From positions 2,273,501 through 2,337,500 of the forward strand of contig NZ_CP062973.1 of NCBI RefSeq assembly GCF_017311165.1: a stretch of DNA of 64,000 nucleotides. Reading direction: 5' to 3'. Below, one piece after another: positions 42,485 through 51,310 of the stretch (within the stretch, counting starts at the first letter, position 1; the number at the start of each line of letters is the position of its first letter). The translations under genes and the position numbers were made by a program. The stretch comes from Psychroflexus sp. ALD_RP9. Lineage in GTDB: Bacteria; Bacteroidota; Bacteroidia; Flavobacteriales; Flavobacteriaceae. The notes beneath the pieces are model-generated. The model had not been told where the DNA came from, made no database searches, and saw only the letters and a program-made list of their open reading frames with translations.

Positions 42485-43912
42485 TCAAGCCTTAGATTTA
42501 AAACCGTAAGCTTTAGCAGTTTTTAGCATAAATTTAAAAGCAGCGTCATATTCATTCGGAATTTCACCTTCTAGGATAGCTTCTTTTATTTCATTTTTAA
42601 TTAAACCAACTTCTTTACAGGGTTCAATATTTAAATGATTCATGATAATTTTCCCTGAGATTGGAGGCTGAAAATTTCTAATTTTATCCCGTTCTTCAAC
42701 ATCTTTGATCCGTTGGCGAACAATTTTAAAATTATTGTGATATCGCTCATAACGCTTGGTATTTTTAGTTGTAATGTCTGCTTCGCATAGCATCATTAAA
42801 TCTTCAATATCATCACCGGCATCAAACACTAAACGTCTTACAGCCGAGTCAGTGGTATTATCATCAACAATTGCAATAGGTCTAGAACTTAGTAACACTA
42901 ATTTCTGGACGTATTTCATTTTATCATTGAGAGGCATTTTGAGTCGTTTAAATAGTTTATAGACCATTTTTGAGCCTATAAATTCATGCCCATGAAAGGT
43001 CCAACCATTACGTTTGCTAAATTTTTTGGTTGGTGCTTTACCGATATCATGTAATAAGGCCGCCCAGCGAAGCCATAAATTATTGGTTTCTCGAGAAATG
43101 TTATCAACTACTTCTAAAGTATGCCAAAAATTGTCTTTATGGCGTTGGCCATCAACTTCATCTATACCTTCAAGCGCAGTTAGTTCTGGTAAAATAAGAG
43201 GTAGTAAACCAGTTTTGTGTAAAAGTTTAAACCCTTGCGATGGTTGCTGGGTTTTCATGATTTTGTTAATTTCAGTAACAATTCGCTCTTTCGAAATGAT
43301 ACGAAGCCGTTTTTTGTTTTGCGCGATAGCATCAAGCGCTTTTGGATCAATAAAAAAATTTAATTGACTCGAAAATCTTATGGCACGCAGCATTCGTAAT
43401 GGATCGTCTGAAAAAGTAATGTTTGGCTCTAGTGGTGTTTTAATAAGTTGCTGTTTAAGATGTTCTAAACCATCAAACGGATCTAGGAGTTTACCAAAAT
43501 CTTCAGAGTTTAATTTTAAAGCTAACGCGTTAATTGTAAAATCTCTACGGTTCTGGTCGTCTTCTAAACTACCAACTTCAACACTTGGTTTTCGACTATT
43601 TTCAGTGTAAGATTCTTTTCTTGCGCCAACAAATTCAACTTCTACATCAAAAGCCTTCAGCATGGCAGTTCCAAAGGTTTTAAACACTTGTACTTTTGGT
43701 TTGTTTGGTAAAAGTTCAGCCACAGCTTTTGCTAACTGAATGCCATCACCAACACAAACAATATCGATGTCTTTTTTTTGTTCTCGTTTCAGAAAATAAT
43801 CGCGTACAAAACCACCTATAACGTAAGTTTCAAGACTAAGTTTGTCTGCTGCTTTGGTAATGATTGGAAATAATTGATGCTGTAAGGCTTCAGTATAATG
43901 TGTTTTAGACAT
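42485..43912 (-). CDS. CCA tRNA nucleotidyltransferase / poly(A) polymerase family with HD domain
   Basis: This 475-residue protein has the nucleotidyltransferase head VIGGFVRDYFLKREQKKDIDIV with catalytic DxD. RRDFTINALAL and DPLRMLRAIRFSSQL (nucleotide recognition) follow, and then an HD domain with LLHDIGKAPTKKF and FHGHEFIGSKM. It adds or repairs the CCA end of tRNAs; the encoded tRNA-Arg here lacks CCA, which fits the need for this enzyme. Its start is 2 bases after the TsaC stop on the same strand. Confidence 0.93.
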   Translation of the reverse strand: MSKTHYTEALQHQLFPIITKAADKLSLETYVIGGFVRDYFLKREQKKDIDIVCVGDGIQLAKAVAELLPNKPKVQVFKTFGTAMLKAFDVEVEFVGARKESYTENSRKPSVEVGSLEDDQNRRDFTINALALKLNSEDFGKLLDPFDGLEHLKQQLIKTPLEPNITFSDDPLRMLRAIRFSSQLNFFIDPKALDAIAQNKKRLRIISKERIVTEINKIMKTQQPSQGFKLLHKTGLLPLILPELTALEGIDEVDGQRHKDNFWHTLEVVDNISRETNNLWLRWAALLHDIGKAPTKKFSKRNGWTFHGHEFIGSKMVYKLFKRLKMPLNDKMKYVQKLVLLSSRPIAIVDDNTTDSAVRRLVFDAGDDIEDLMMLCEADITTKNTKRYERYHNNFKIVRQRIKDVEERDKIRNFQPPISGKIIMNHLNIEPCKEVGLIKNEIKEAILEGEIPNEYDAAFKFMLKTAKAYGFKSKA

Positions 43913-43914
43913 AT

Positions 43915-44487
43915 TTAAGGGCGAATTACTTCAATGCAACCATTTTGATGAACTTTTAATAACTGAGATGGTGCATTTGCCGTATTTGTTGATTGCAAAT
44001 TTACAACATAGTCAACGCCTTTTAAAATTTCAGGCGAAATTTCGTTAAAGTCTTTTGGTGTAGGTTCGCCGCTGATATTTGCCGATGTAGAAACAATAGG
44101 TTTATCAAATTCTGAAAGTAAGGCTTGGCAAAACTCCGTTTTACAAATCCTAATAGCAACGCTGCCGTCTTCAGCGAGAAGATTTGGTACAAAATCTTTT
44201 ACATGACTATAAATTATACTTGTTGGCTTTTGTGTATGATTTAAAATTTCAACTAGATTAGGCGGTAAATAAGGCACATAAGTTTTAAGCATTTCAAAAT
44301 CTTTAACGAGACAAATAAGTGCTTTAGAGTTATTACGCTGTTTGAGTTGGTACACTTTTTTAACGGCTTCTGCATTTGTAGCATCACAACCAATGCCCCA
44401 AACAGTATCGGTAGGATAGAGTAGAAGTTGGCCGTTGTTTAAGGTTTTGAGCGCGTTTGTAATATCTGCTTGCATGTCTGTAATCAA
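43915..44487 (-). CDS. tsaC: L-threonylcarbamoyladenylate synthase (TsaC/YrdC/Sua5 family)
   Basis: This 190-residue protein has the YrdC fold: LLYPTDTVWGIGCDA near residues 21-35, YQLKQRNNSKALICLV, PTSIIYSH, VAIRICKTEFCQALL and PIVSTSANISGEP. It makes threonylcarbamoyl-AMP for t6A37 of ANN-decoding tRNAs. Single domain, without the Sua5 C-terminal extension. It sits with the CCA-adding enzyme as a two-gene tRNA-maturation operon. Confidence 0.92.
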   Translation of the reverse strand: MITDMQADITNALKTLNNGQLLLYPTDTVWGIGCDATNAEAVKKVYQLKQRNNSKALICLVKDFEMLKTYVPYLPPNLVEILNHTQKPTSIIYSHVKDFVPNLLAEDGSVAIRICKTEFCQALLSEFDKPIVSTSANISGEPTPKDFNEISPEILKGVDYVVNLQSTNTANAPSQLLKVHQNGCIEVIRP

Positions 44488-44527
44488 ATGCTTTTATGGT
44501 ATTTTAATTCATGCCACAAATTTAGCA

Positions 44528-44535
44528 TATCTTTG
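44528..44535 (+). promoter_or_regulatory. -7 element of the first glycosyltransferase gene
   Basis: TATCTTTG lies 17 bases before the ATG at 44553. The -33 half is not recognisable. Confidence 0.4.
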
Positions 44536-44552
44536 TTTTAAGTTTACAAATA

Positions 44553-45623
44553 ATGAAAGTATTACATGTTTCTGGTGCGAATTCTTGGGGTGGTAATGAG
44601 CAACAGTTATTTAATTTAGTGACACATCTTAATCAGATAGACAATGCTATTTTTGGTATTGAAAATTCACCTGTTGAAAAACATGCTTCTAAAAACCAAA
44701 TACCATTTTTTGCTTCTAAAACCCCAAAATTGAAGTCAATTAAAAATATTAGTCGTTTTTTTGAAGTGATTCAACAATTTAAACCCGAAGTAATTCATTT
44801 ACATACAAGCTGTTCATTAACATTATGTTTTTATGCTTCAATTTATAAATCTATTAATCCTAAGGTGGTTTTCGAAAAAAAAGGAATCAGTAATAGTTCA
44901 AGTTTTTTAAGTCGACTGAAGTATAATTCGAGTTCAATTGACCATATTGTTTGTGTTTCAAACTATGTTAAACATCATTTTAAGTCGATGTTGACCAATA
45001 AAAATCAGCAGAAATTATGTGTAGTCAATGATTCGTTTGATCTTGACTTTAAGGAAGTAGATTATCATCTATCAGTAGACTCTTCAAAATTTGTTGTGGG
45101 CAATATTGCTAACCACTCAGCAGCTAAGGATCTAGACACTTTCATTGAAGTTGCTGATGAACTTATTAATAAACGCAAAAATTCTAATATACATTTTTAT
45201 CAAGTTGGTAGTTTTTCAAAATTAACACCACTGCTTCAACAAAAGATAGTCGACTTAAACCTTAGTCAACATTTTTCATTTTTAGGCTCAAAAGAACATG
45301 CCTATAATTTTAATACCCTTTTTGATGTTTTTTTATTGACTTCACAACGTGAAGGAGGACCAACTTCTCTTATAGAAGCGCTTTATTTTGAAACTAATAT
45401 TATTTCGACCCGAGTAGGAATTGCTGAAGAAGTAATAGAAGATGGTTTAAATGGATATTTAGTACATAAAAAAGACCACAAAAAAATGGCCGATTGTATT
45501 GAAAAACTCCAGCAATCGCCAAATATGTTTTTAAGAAAGTTATCAGAAAATAAAGCTTTAGTAGAACAAAAATTTAGTTCAGTTCGTCAAGCAAAAGCAT
45601 TAAAGGAAATTTATAAATCATAA
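44553..45623 (+). CDS. Glycosyltransferase, GT4 family
   Basis: This 356-residue protein of the GT-B fold starts with a glycine-rich acceptor loop (LHVSGANSWGGNEQQLFNLV). The C-terminal donor domain shows VVGNIANHSAAKDLDTFIEVA, FLGSKEHAYN and REGGPTSLIEALYFETNIISTRVGIAEEVI with the E-x7-E pattern. It probably adds a sugar to LPS core or a related surface glycan, given the neighbouring LPS-kinase and GT2 genes. Its last 6 bases overlap the end of the convergent GT2 gene. Confidence 0.9.
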   Translation: MKVLHVSGANSWGGNEQQLFNLVTHLNQIDNAIFGIENSPVEKHASKNQIPFFASKTPKLKSIKNISRFFEVIQQFKPEVIHLHTSCSLTLCFYASIYKSINPKVVFEKKGISNSSSFLSRLKYNSSSIDHIVCVSNYVKHHFKSMLTNKNQQKLCVVNDSFDLDFKEVDYHLSVDSSKFVVGNIANHSAAKDLDTFIEVADELINKRKNSNIHFYQVGSFSKLTPLLQQKIVDLNLSQHFSFLGSKEHAYNFNTLFDVFLLTSQREGGPTSLIEALYFETNIISTRVGIAEEVIEDGLNGYLVHKKDHKKMADCIEKLQQSPNMFLRKLSENKALVEQKFSSVRQAKALKEIYKS

Positions 45624-46415
45624 AAATTGGTCAACACCTACTTCACAGCGTTTTATTTTTAGTTTTGTAGTTTGATCTTCAATGGCTTGATTAATTTCAA
45701 TATGTGATTTAGACTGTTCGTGATGAAAAATATGATAAGCAATCCCCGCAAACTTTAAGCGTTTACCTTTAATGCCAATATTGTGTAAACGTTGAATCAT
45801 TTCAGAGTCATCGATGCCCCAACCTACAAGGTTTTCGTTAAAACCGTTTACTTTTATAAAATCTTGTCTCCAAAAGGACATGTTGCAGCCTCGTAATTTT
45901 CTTGATCTCTCGGAAACAGGTTTATAAAATTGCGTAAGAAACGGCATGTGAATGGTTCTGCCGCGTTTTTTAATACCTTTAGAAAAATAGTTAAAGTTGG
46001 TTTGTTGTTGAGAAAATAAGTTTACAAGATGAGATTGTTGAATATTAGCGCGAGAACCATACAAGTAGTAGCCTTCTTTTGCAAATTTCAGATGGTCTTT
46101 TATGAAGTTTTTGTGCATAATAATATCACCATCAATTTCAACAATGTAAGGGAATTGAGCTGCAGCAATCGCTTTATTCATGATTCTTGGTTTACGATTA
46201 CCTTTATCTTCATGCCAAATATGAATAAGCGGTACAGGAAAATTGTCCGAAAACTTATCGATGAGTGCTTTTGTTTCTGACTTAGAGCCATCGTCAGCAA
46301 TAATAACTTCATCAGGCAAAACAACCTGCTGTTTTATACTTGATAGTAGGAGCTCAAGTGCTTCAGGCCAATTATAAGTTGGTGTAACAAGACTACATTT
46401 TAAAGTTTCAGGCAT
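45618..46415 (-). CDS. Glycosyltransferase, GT2 family with Glyco_transf_7C-like end
   Basis: This 265-residue GT-A enzyme has CSLVTPTYNWPEALELLLSSI, VIIADDGS (nucleotide-sugar Asp), VEIDGDIIMH (DxD-type metal site) and RGCNMSFWRQDFIKVNGFNENLVGWGIDDSEMIQRL, which is the galactosyltransferase-like acceptor region. It is part of the surface-polysaccharide cluster. The donor sugar is unknown. Confidence 0.9.
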   Translation of the reverse strand: MPETLKCSLVTPTYNWPEALELLLSSIKQQVVLPDEVIIADDGSKSETKALIDKFSDNFPVPLIHIWHEDKGNRKPRIMNKAIAAAQFPYIVEIDGDIIMHKNFIKDHLKFAKEGYYLYGSRANIQQSHLVNLFSQQQTNFNYFSKGIKKRGRTIHMPFLTQFYKPVSERSRKLRGCNMSFWRQDFIKVNGFNENLVGWGIDDSEMIQRLHNIGIKGKRLKFAGIAYHIFHHEQSKSHIEINQAIEDQTTKLKIKRCEVGVDQFL

Positions 46416-46500
46416 GCATTAAAATTTAAACAAAAGTAACTATCTTTTTAAGTTTTTAAAATATTAGCGCCTAAGTTATCTAAAAACTCAATTTATACTA

Positions 46501-46508
46501 TAAATTTG
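46501..46508 (+). promoter_or_regulatory. -7 element before the LPS kinase gene
   Basis: TAAATTTG lies 19 bases before the ATG at 46528. No good -33 seen. Confidence 0.4.
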
Positions 46509-46527
46509 CCACTCTTTTATAAATTTC

Positions 46528-47283
46528 ATGAAAGCAGTATTTTCGTCTAATTTCCAAAAACACAAAAGTTTCTTAATAGATCAAATTAAGCATTTTAATC
46601 AGCGTGGTAAAATTTTTGGTAATGGTGACCGCAATGTAATTAAACTAATAGATTTAGGTAATCAAACTTTAAATTTCAAAGCCTTTAAAGTCCCTAATTT
46701 AATCAATCAATTTGCTTATAAATTTGTTAGGAAATCTAAGGCTGAACGATCTTTTAGCTTTGCAAATATGCTTCTAAAAAAAGGTATTGGAACGCCAGAG
46801 CCTGTTGGTTATATTGAATTTTATTCCTGGTTTGGTATTTCAAAATCTTACTACATTAGCTTGCATGACGTGCCTGATTATACCTTTAGAGATTTGGTCG
46901 ATACAGCTGATGTACCTCATTATGAAGACATACTTCGAGCCTTTACACGTTTTTCATTTAAGCTACATGAAAAACAAGTAGAATTTTTAGATCATTCACC
47001 TGGAAATACATTAATCTACACTTTGCCAGAAGGCGGATATGAGTTTAAACTTGTTGACTTAAACCGGATGAGATTTAGAACATTAGATTTTGATAGCCGA
47101 ATGAAAAATTTAAGTAGACTAACTCCAAAGCGTGAGATGATTGAAGTCATGGCTGATGAGTATGCTAAGCTTTATAGTAAAACATATGAGGAAGTATTTA
47201 CTTTATTATGGCACTACACATCAGAATTTCAAAGAAAATTTCATAAAAAACAGGCTTTAAAACGAAAGTTTAAGTCACGCTAA
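46528..47283 (+). CDS. LPS core kinase, Kdo kinase/WaaP (InaA-like) family
   Basis: This 251-residue protein has a kinase-like fold. KAFKVPN carries a possible ATP-binding lysine. RSFSFANMLLKKGIGTPEPVGYIEF follows, then the catalytic loop LDHSPGNTLIY (D-x-x-x-x-N) and FKLVDLNRMRF, equivalent to the DFG Asp. Proteins of this type phosphorylate LPS core or Kdo residues at the inner membrane. Flanking glycosyltransferases support the role. It is convergent with the next GT2 gene, with a 4-base overlap. Confidence 0.85.
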   Translation: MKAVFSSNFQKHKSFLIDQIKHFNQRGKIFGNGDRNVIKLIDLGNQTLNFKAFKVPNLINQFAYKFVRKSKAERSFSFANMLLKKGIGTPEPVGYIEFYSWFGISKSYYISLHDVPDYTFRDLVDTADVPHYEDILRAFTRFSFKLHEKQVEFLDHSPGNTLIYTLPEGGYEFKLVDLNRMRFRTLDFDSRMKNLSRLTPKREMIEVMADEYAKLYSKTYEEVFTLLWHYTSEFQRKFHKKQALKRKFKSR

Positions 47284-48065
47284 GTTTTTTGTAATTGCTG
47301 TTGGTGTTCATGACGCCTTTTTAATTCAGGGTAGCGGTGGTAAACGCTCAAGGCATTTAAATAACAAATAATTAATCCCTTTTTGCCATCCAAAAAACCC
47401 AACCTTATGAGGTAAGCATGTAAAAATTTATAAGCTGGCTTAATATAAAAGTGAAAGAAGTTGGGCTTCACACCTTTTATAAAAAGTTCTTTAGCTTTTA
47501 GTTTAGCATAACTTTTCATTTTAGCTTTATAACTATCATAATCAAGGTACGAGAAATGAATGAGTTGATGGCGTAATGTTTTAGTTGAACCTTTAACATT
47601 AAGTATCTCATGTACTAAGCGTTCTTTAGTGTAACGGCATTTTGACTTTTTAAATAAACGAATATTTTTATCGGTTTGCCAGCCACTAAAATGAAGCGGT
47701 TGCTGTTTAAACATAAACTTGCGCTTAAAAAAATAAGCATCTGCAGTTTCTGTTGAAGTGATTTCGGATATGACTTCTTTGGTAAGCTCAGGTGTAAGGC
47801 GTTCATCAGCATCTAAAAACAAAACCCATTCGTGCTTAGCATGGTCAAGAGCTAAATTTCTTTGATCTGTAAAATTATCAAACGCATTTTGAATAAATTT
47901 TACTTTTGGAAACTGCTGTGCTATTTCTGCTGTTTTATCATTAGAAAAAGAGTCAACAATCACAATTTCATCTACAAAGTCAAGATTATTAATGACTTCA
48001 GCAATATTATTCGCTTCATTAAGCGTTATTATTAGTCCACTTATTTTGGGTTTGTTCTTAGGCAT
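47280..48065 (-). CDS. Glycosyltransferase, GT2 family (WaaE/KdtX-like)
   Basis: This 261-residue protein is read from ATG 48065 (MPKNKPKISGLIITLNEANNIAEVI). An upstream in-frame ATG at 48101 adds 12 residues without homology appeal. Motifs are DEIVIVDSFSNDKTAEIA, DQRNLALDHAKHEWVLFLDADERL (DxD) and FSGWQTDKNIRLFKKSKCRYTKERLVHE. These match the LPS core beta-1,4-glucosyltransferase group (WaaE/LgtF). It acts on the cytoplasmic side of the inner membrane. Confidence 0.9.
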   Translation of the reverse strand: MPKNKPKISGLIITLNEANNIAEVINNLDFVDEIVIVDSFSNDKTAEIAQQFPKVKFIQNAFDNFTDQRNLALDHAKHEWVLFLDADERLTPELTKEVISEITSTETADAYFFKRKFMFKQQPLHFSGWQTDKNIRLFKKSKCRYTKERLVHEILNVKGSTKTLRHQLIHFSYLDYDSYKAKMKSYAKLKAKELFIKGVKPNFFHFYIKPAYKFLHAYLIRLGFLDGKKGLIICYLNALSVYHRYPELKRRHEHQQQLQKT

Positions 48066-48216
48066 AAAAGCGTTTAGCTTGTTAACACTACAAATAAACA
48101 AAAATTAATTTTCACAAAAGCTTAGAAGTTGTGAATTGGTTGATTTGGGATTAATAAAAATTAGAAATTTATTAAAATAGTGAAAAATAATATCTACAAT
48201 CGATTAATTCAATAAT

Positions 48217-49869
48217 TTATGGTTGAATGTTTTTTGTGTCTTCCTGTGGCGGTTTTCGATAGTTTGTAAGTTGTTCATAAAATTTAGCTAAGCTTAACAG
48301 TTTTTGTTCTTGCCCTGATTTCATGATAATAGTTAAGCCTTTAGGTTTACCTGATTTGCTGTAGCCCATCGGAATAGTAATTGCTGGGTATTTGGCAACA
48401 GCAGCTTGACCTGCATTGTAATTATTAATTGACAAAATAGCATCGAGTTGGTAATTATCAAACAATCGATCGAAATAAGTTTTTCCAGATTGAATTAAGT
48501 TTTTCCGAATAGAATCAAGTTCAATGTCATTTAAATCTTGACGAACAATACCATTTAGTCTTGCTTGTCCGTAAGGCATATGAAGAGTAGAATCTTTAGT
48601 ATTGAAATTCACCACATCAGAAACACTTTTAACTTTAACAGAGTCTGAAGCAAACTGCTTAAGGTAAGCTTTGAGGTCTCGCTTCATATCGCCATTGAGT
48701 AATGCTAAAAATCCACTAAAATTCATAGGTTTTGGCTCAATGACTTCAATTTTTAAAGAATTATTTTTAAAAATATCAATAGATTGAAGATACAATGAAT
48801 CTTTCATATAGGCTTTAATAGCGCCCAACCGAAGTTTAGAAGGTTCTTCAATAGTTTTCAACAAATAATCTTCAGTTTTTGTTTGGCTTCGCATCGCTGA
48901 TAATAAAATACCATTATCAGAAACAGTTCTTGTAATAGGTCCAGGCGTATCTAAAGTGCTAGATATAGGTATAATTCCATTTTGACTTAATTGACCAATT
49001 GTAGGCTTAAGACCGACCAAAGATTGTTGACTAGAAGGTGATAAAATTGACCCCGAAGTTTCGGTTCCAACAGCTGCTACAGCATAATTGGCAGCAACAC
49101 TTGCTGCACTTCCAGAACTTGAGCCGCCAGTATCAAAACGTCTCGGTCCGTAAGGATTCATGGTTTGGCCACCAACAGCAGAATAGCCGTTTGGACAACC
49201 ATTGCACAAAAAATTTGCCCATTCACTAAGATTAACTTTTCCTAAAATAATGGCTTTACGATTTTTTAGGTTTGTCACAATCTCAGCATCTTGATGAGGT
49301 CGATTATTAATTAAGGCTATCGCGCCGGCTGTTGTTGGCATTTTAGAAGTATTGATGTTATCTTTTAATAAGATAGGCATTCCGTAAATAGGGTGAATGT
49401 TTTCATTTTTTCTTTCATCTAACATTTCAGCTTGAGCTACAGCATTAGGATTAATAGAAATAATAGCATTTAGGTTTTTATATCGATTAGTTTCATGTAA
49501 AGCAATACGGAATAAATACCATTGTGTTAATAGCTTGTAGCTTAGCTTATTATGTGAAATATGCTTTTGAATTTCTGTAATGCTATTCTCATAAATCAAA
49601 GGAAAAATTTCATGATATATGTCTTTAGTGAATCCTTTAAGCTGAGGTTCAATGATTTTTAAAAGCTCATTTTTATCTAAAATAGATGATTGTATTAATT
49701 GATAACGCAGTAAAGGATTATCATTTTGCTGACTAGAATCTATAATAGCTGATTCGTCATAAGGCTTCCAAGTGTCAAATTCAGGAAAACTTACTTTTGA
49801 TGACGGATTGTTGCAGGAATTTAATCCTAGTAGAACAATAAAAATAAAAATTGGCTTGTATATTCTCAT
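48217..49869 (-). CDS. Amidase-signature family lipoprotein
   Basis: This 550-residue protein has a lipoprotein signal (FIFIVLLGLNSC-N, Cys near residue 19). The amidase-signature catalytic triad is present: Lys in ILLKDNINT, and the Ser-cis-Ser region GGSSSGSAASVAANYAVAAVGTETSGSI with the nucleophile in the second part. It is therefore a surface or periplasmic amidase, unlike cytoplasmic GatA. About 170 residues precede the Lys motif, longer than in GatA. The substrate is unknown. Confidence 0.9.
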   Translation of the reverse strand: MRIYKPIFIFIVLLGLNSCNNPSSKVSFPEFDTWKPYDESAIIDSSQQNDNPLLRYQLIQSSILDKNELLKIIEPQLKGFTKDIYHEIFPLIYENSITEIQKHISHNKLSYKLLTQWYLFRIALHETNRYKNLNAIISINPNAVAQAEMLDERKNENIHPIYGMPILLKDNINTSKMPTTAGAIALINNRPHQDAEIVTNLKNRKAIILGKVNLSEWANFLCNGCPNGYSAVGGQTMNPYGPRRFDTGGSSSGSAASVAANYAVAAVGTETSGSILSPSSQQSLVGLKPTIGQLSQNGIIPISSTLDTPGPITRTVSDNGILLSAMRSQTKTEDYLLKTIEEPSKLRLGAIKAYMKDSLYLQSIDIFKNNSLKIEVIEPKPMNFSGFLALLNGDMKRDLKAYLKQFASDSVKVKSVSDVVNFNTKDSTLHMPYGQARLNGIVRQDLNDIELDSIRKNLIQSGKTYFDRLFDNYQLDAILSINNYNAGQAAVAKYPAITIPMGYSKSGKPKGLTIIMKSGQEQKLLSLAKFYEQLTNYRKPPQEDTKNIQP

Positions 49870-49902
49870 ATTTTAATTTGAATAGATGTTTTAAGACTTT
49901 AG

Positions 49903-50136
49903 TTATCGAGTTCTATGGTTTTGCTTTAATTGCATTTTCAGTTTATTAATTTCAGTTTTTTTGTCGTTTAATTCAAGCTTAAAGTATTTTAAGCTCGTAA
50001 ATAAATAAATGAGCACAAAAATATTTCTAATATCAGTTGAGATGTAATCTGTTAAAAAATTAAATTGACTTAAAATCCAAAAAATACCGAACAAAACTAT
50101 TGAAGCTGTTGAAGCTATTTTAAATAACTTTTTCAT
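49903..50136 (-). CDS. Small predicted membrane protein with basic coiled-coil tail
   Basis: This 77-residue ORF has two hydrophobic helices (about residues 8-24 and 38-50) followed by a charged heptad-like helix (KLELNDKKTEINKLKMQLKQN). It lies 33 bases upstream of the amidase gene on the same strand, which supports co-transcription. No family recognised. Confidence 0.55.
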   Translation of the reverse strand: MKKLFKIASTASIVLFGIFWILSQFNFLTDYISTDIRNIFVLIYLFTSLKYFKLELNDKKTEINKLKMQLKQNHRTR

Positions 50137-50316
50137 TTTAGTTAAATCTTATAATTAATATATGATGATGTATAACTAACTATACAGTTTTAGTAGAATT
50201 CTAAGATACTAATTTTAATCATATTTAAGAATTTAGATTTTAGAACGCCATTTTTAGCTAAAATCTAATACAGTTAGCTTTGATTTATTTTTTTCGTACA
50301 TTGAAAAACAAAAATT

Positions 50317-50763
50317 ATGATGAAAGATGCTTCAAAAGCTAATAAAACACAACCAAAAGTAACAGGAATTGGCGGCATTTTCTTTTTTTCGGAAAACCCA
50401 GAACAAACTCGAAATTGGTATGCTGAACATTTAGGACTTGAGGTTAATCAATGGGGCTCAAGTTTCGAATTTAGAAATGCCCATAAACCTGAAGAAATTA
50501 ATTATTTACAATGGAGTCCTTTTAAAAATGATAGTGATTATTTTAAACCTTCAGAAAAAGAGTTTATGATTAATTATCGCGTTCAAAATATAGAAGCTTT
50601 AGTTGAGCAGCTAAAGAGCAAAGGTGTTAGTATTCTAGATGATATTGAAAGCTTTGATTATGGTAAGTTTGTTCATATCATGGATGGTGAAGGTCGTAAA
50701 ATAGAACTTTGGGAGCCGATTGACTATATTTTTACAGAAATGGAAGGAAAGACCACTAAATGA
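50317..50763 (+). CDS. VOC family (glyoxalase/bleomycin-resistance fold) protein
   Basis: This 148-residue protein is read from the first of two adjacent ATG codons. It has a single VOC module pair: TGIGGIFFFSENPEQTRNWYAEHLGLEVNQWGSSFEF, then INYRVQNIEALVEQLKSKGVSILDDIESFDYGKFVHIMDGEGRKIELWEP. The C-terminal Glu of IELWEP is a typical metal ligand. Substrate not known; these small proteins range from isomerases to resistance proteins. Confidence 0.88.
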   Translation: MMKDASKANKTQPKVTGIGGIFFFSENPEQTRNWYAEHLGLEVNQWGSSFEFRNAHKPEEINYLQWSPFKNDSDYFKPSEKEFMINYRVQNIEALVEQLKSKGVSILDDIESFDYGKFVHIMDGEGRKIELWEPIDYIFTEMEGKTTK

Positions 50764-50799
50764 TTAGATTTTGATAAATATGAATTTTTATCTGATATC

Positions 50800-51174
50800 A
50801 TGAAGCTAAGTTTTAGTGTTCTTTTCGTTTTCTTATTGCTTACCATCAGCTGTTCTCAGAATGATGAAGATTCATCAACTGAACTATTATGTGGTGTCGA
50901 TGCCGTGATTACATCAGAAGAAGATTACGATAGTATTGATACTTCAAACTACAGTATAATTGATGTTCAGCTTGACGGTGATTGTTTAAAACTTACTGTT
51001 AGTGCAAGCGGTTGTGATGGTAAATCTTGGGGAAGCTATTTTTATAGTGTTGATGCTTTTTATGCCGTATTTCCTATGAAACGTGAAGCAAAGCTCGAAT
51101 TAATTAATAATGAAAATTGTTTAGCAGTTATAGAATCTATCCAAGAATTTAATTTAGCACCATTTCAAATATAA
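50800..51174 (+). CDS. Hypothetical lipoprotein, probably truncated by an in-frame stop
   Basis: This 124-residue protein has a lipoprotein signal (FVFLLLTISC-S, Cys near residue 18). The mature domain has two possible disulfide pairs (LLCGVD, DGDCLKL, ASGCDGK, NENCLAV). After the TAA at 51172-51174 the same frame stays open for 20 more codons (GQSEVNITIDGWNQQLVYQY) to a stop at 51237. That tail looks like the missing final beta-strands of the domain, so the stop may be a recent nonsense change. Unknown function. Confidence 0.65.
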   Translation: MKLSFSVLFVFLLLTISCSQNDEDSSTELLCGVDAVITSEEDYDSIDTSNYSIIDVQLDGDCLKLTVSASGCDGKSWGSYFYSVDAFYAVFPMKREAKLELINNENCLAVIESIQEFNLAPFQI

Positions 51175-51310
51175 GGTCAATCTGAAGTAAATATTACAAT
51201 TGATGGCTGGAATCAGCAACTCGTTTATCAATATTAAATTTTGTTATTTAGATTTCAATAGAATAATATGATTAAATTCACAGCCTTATGATACGTTCAA
51301 ATCAATTATT

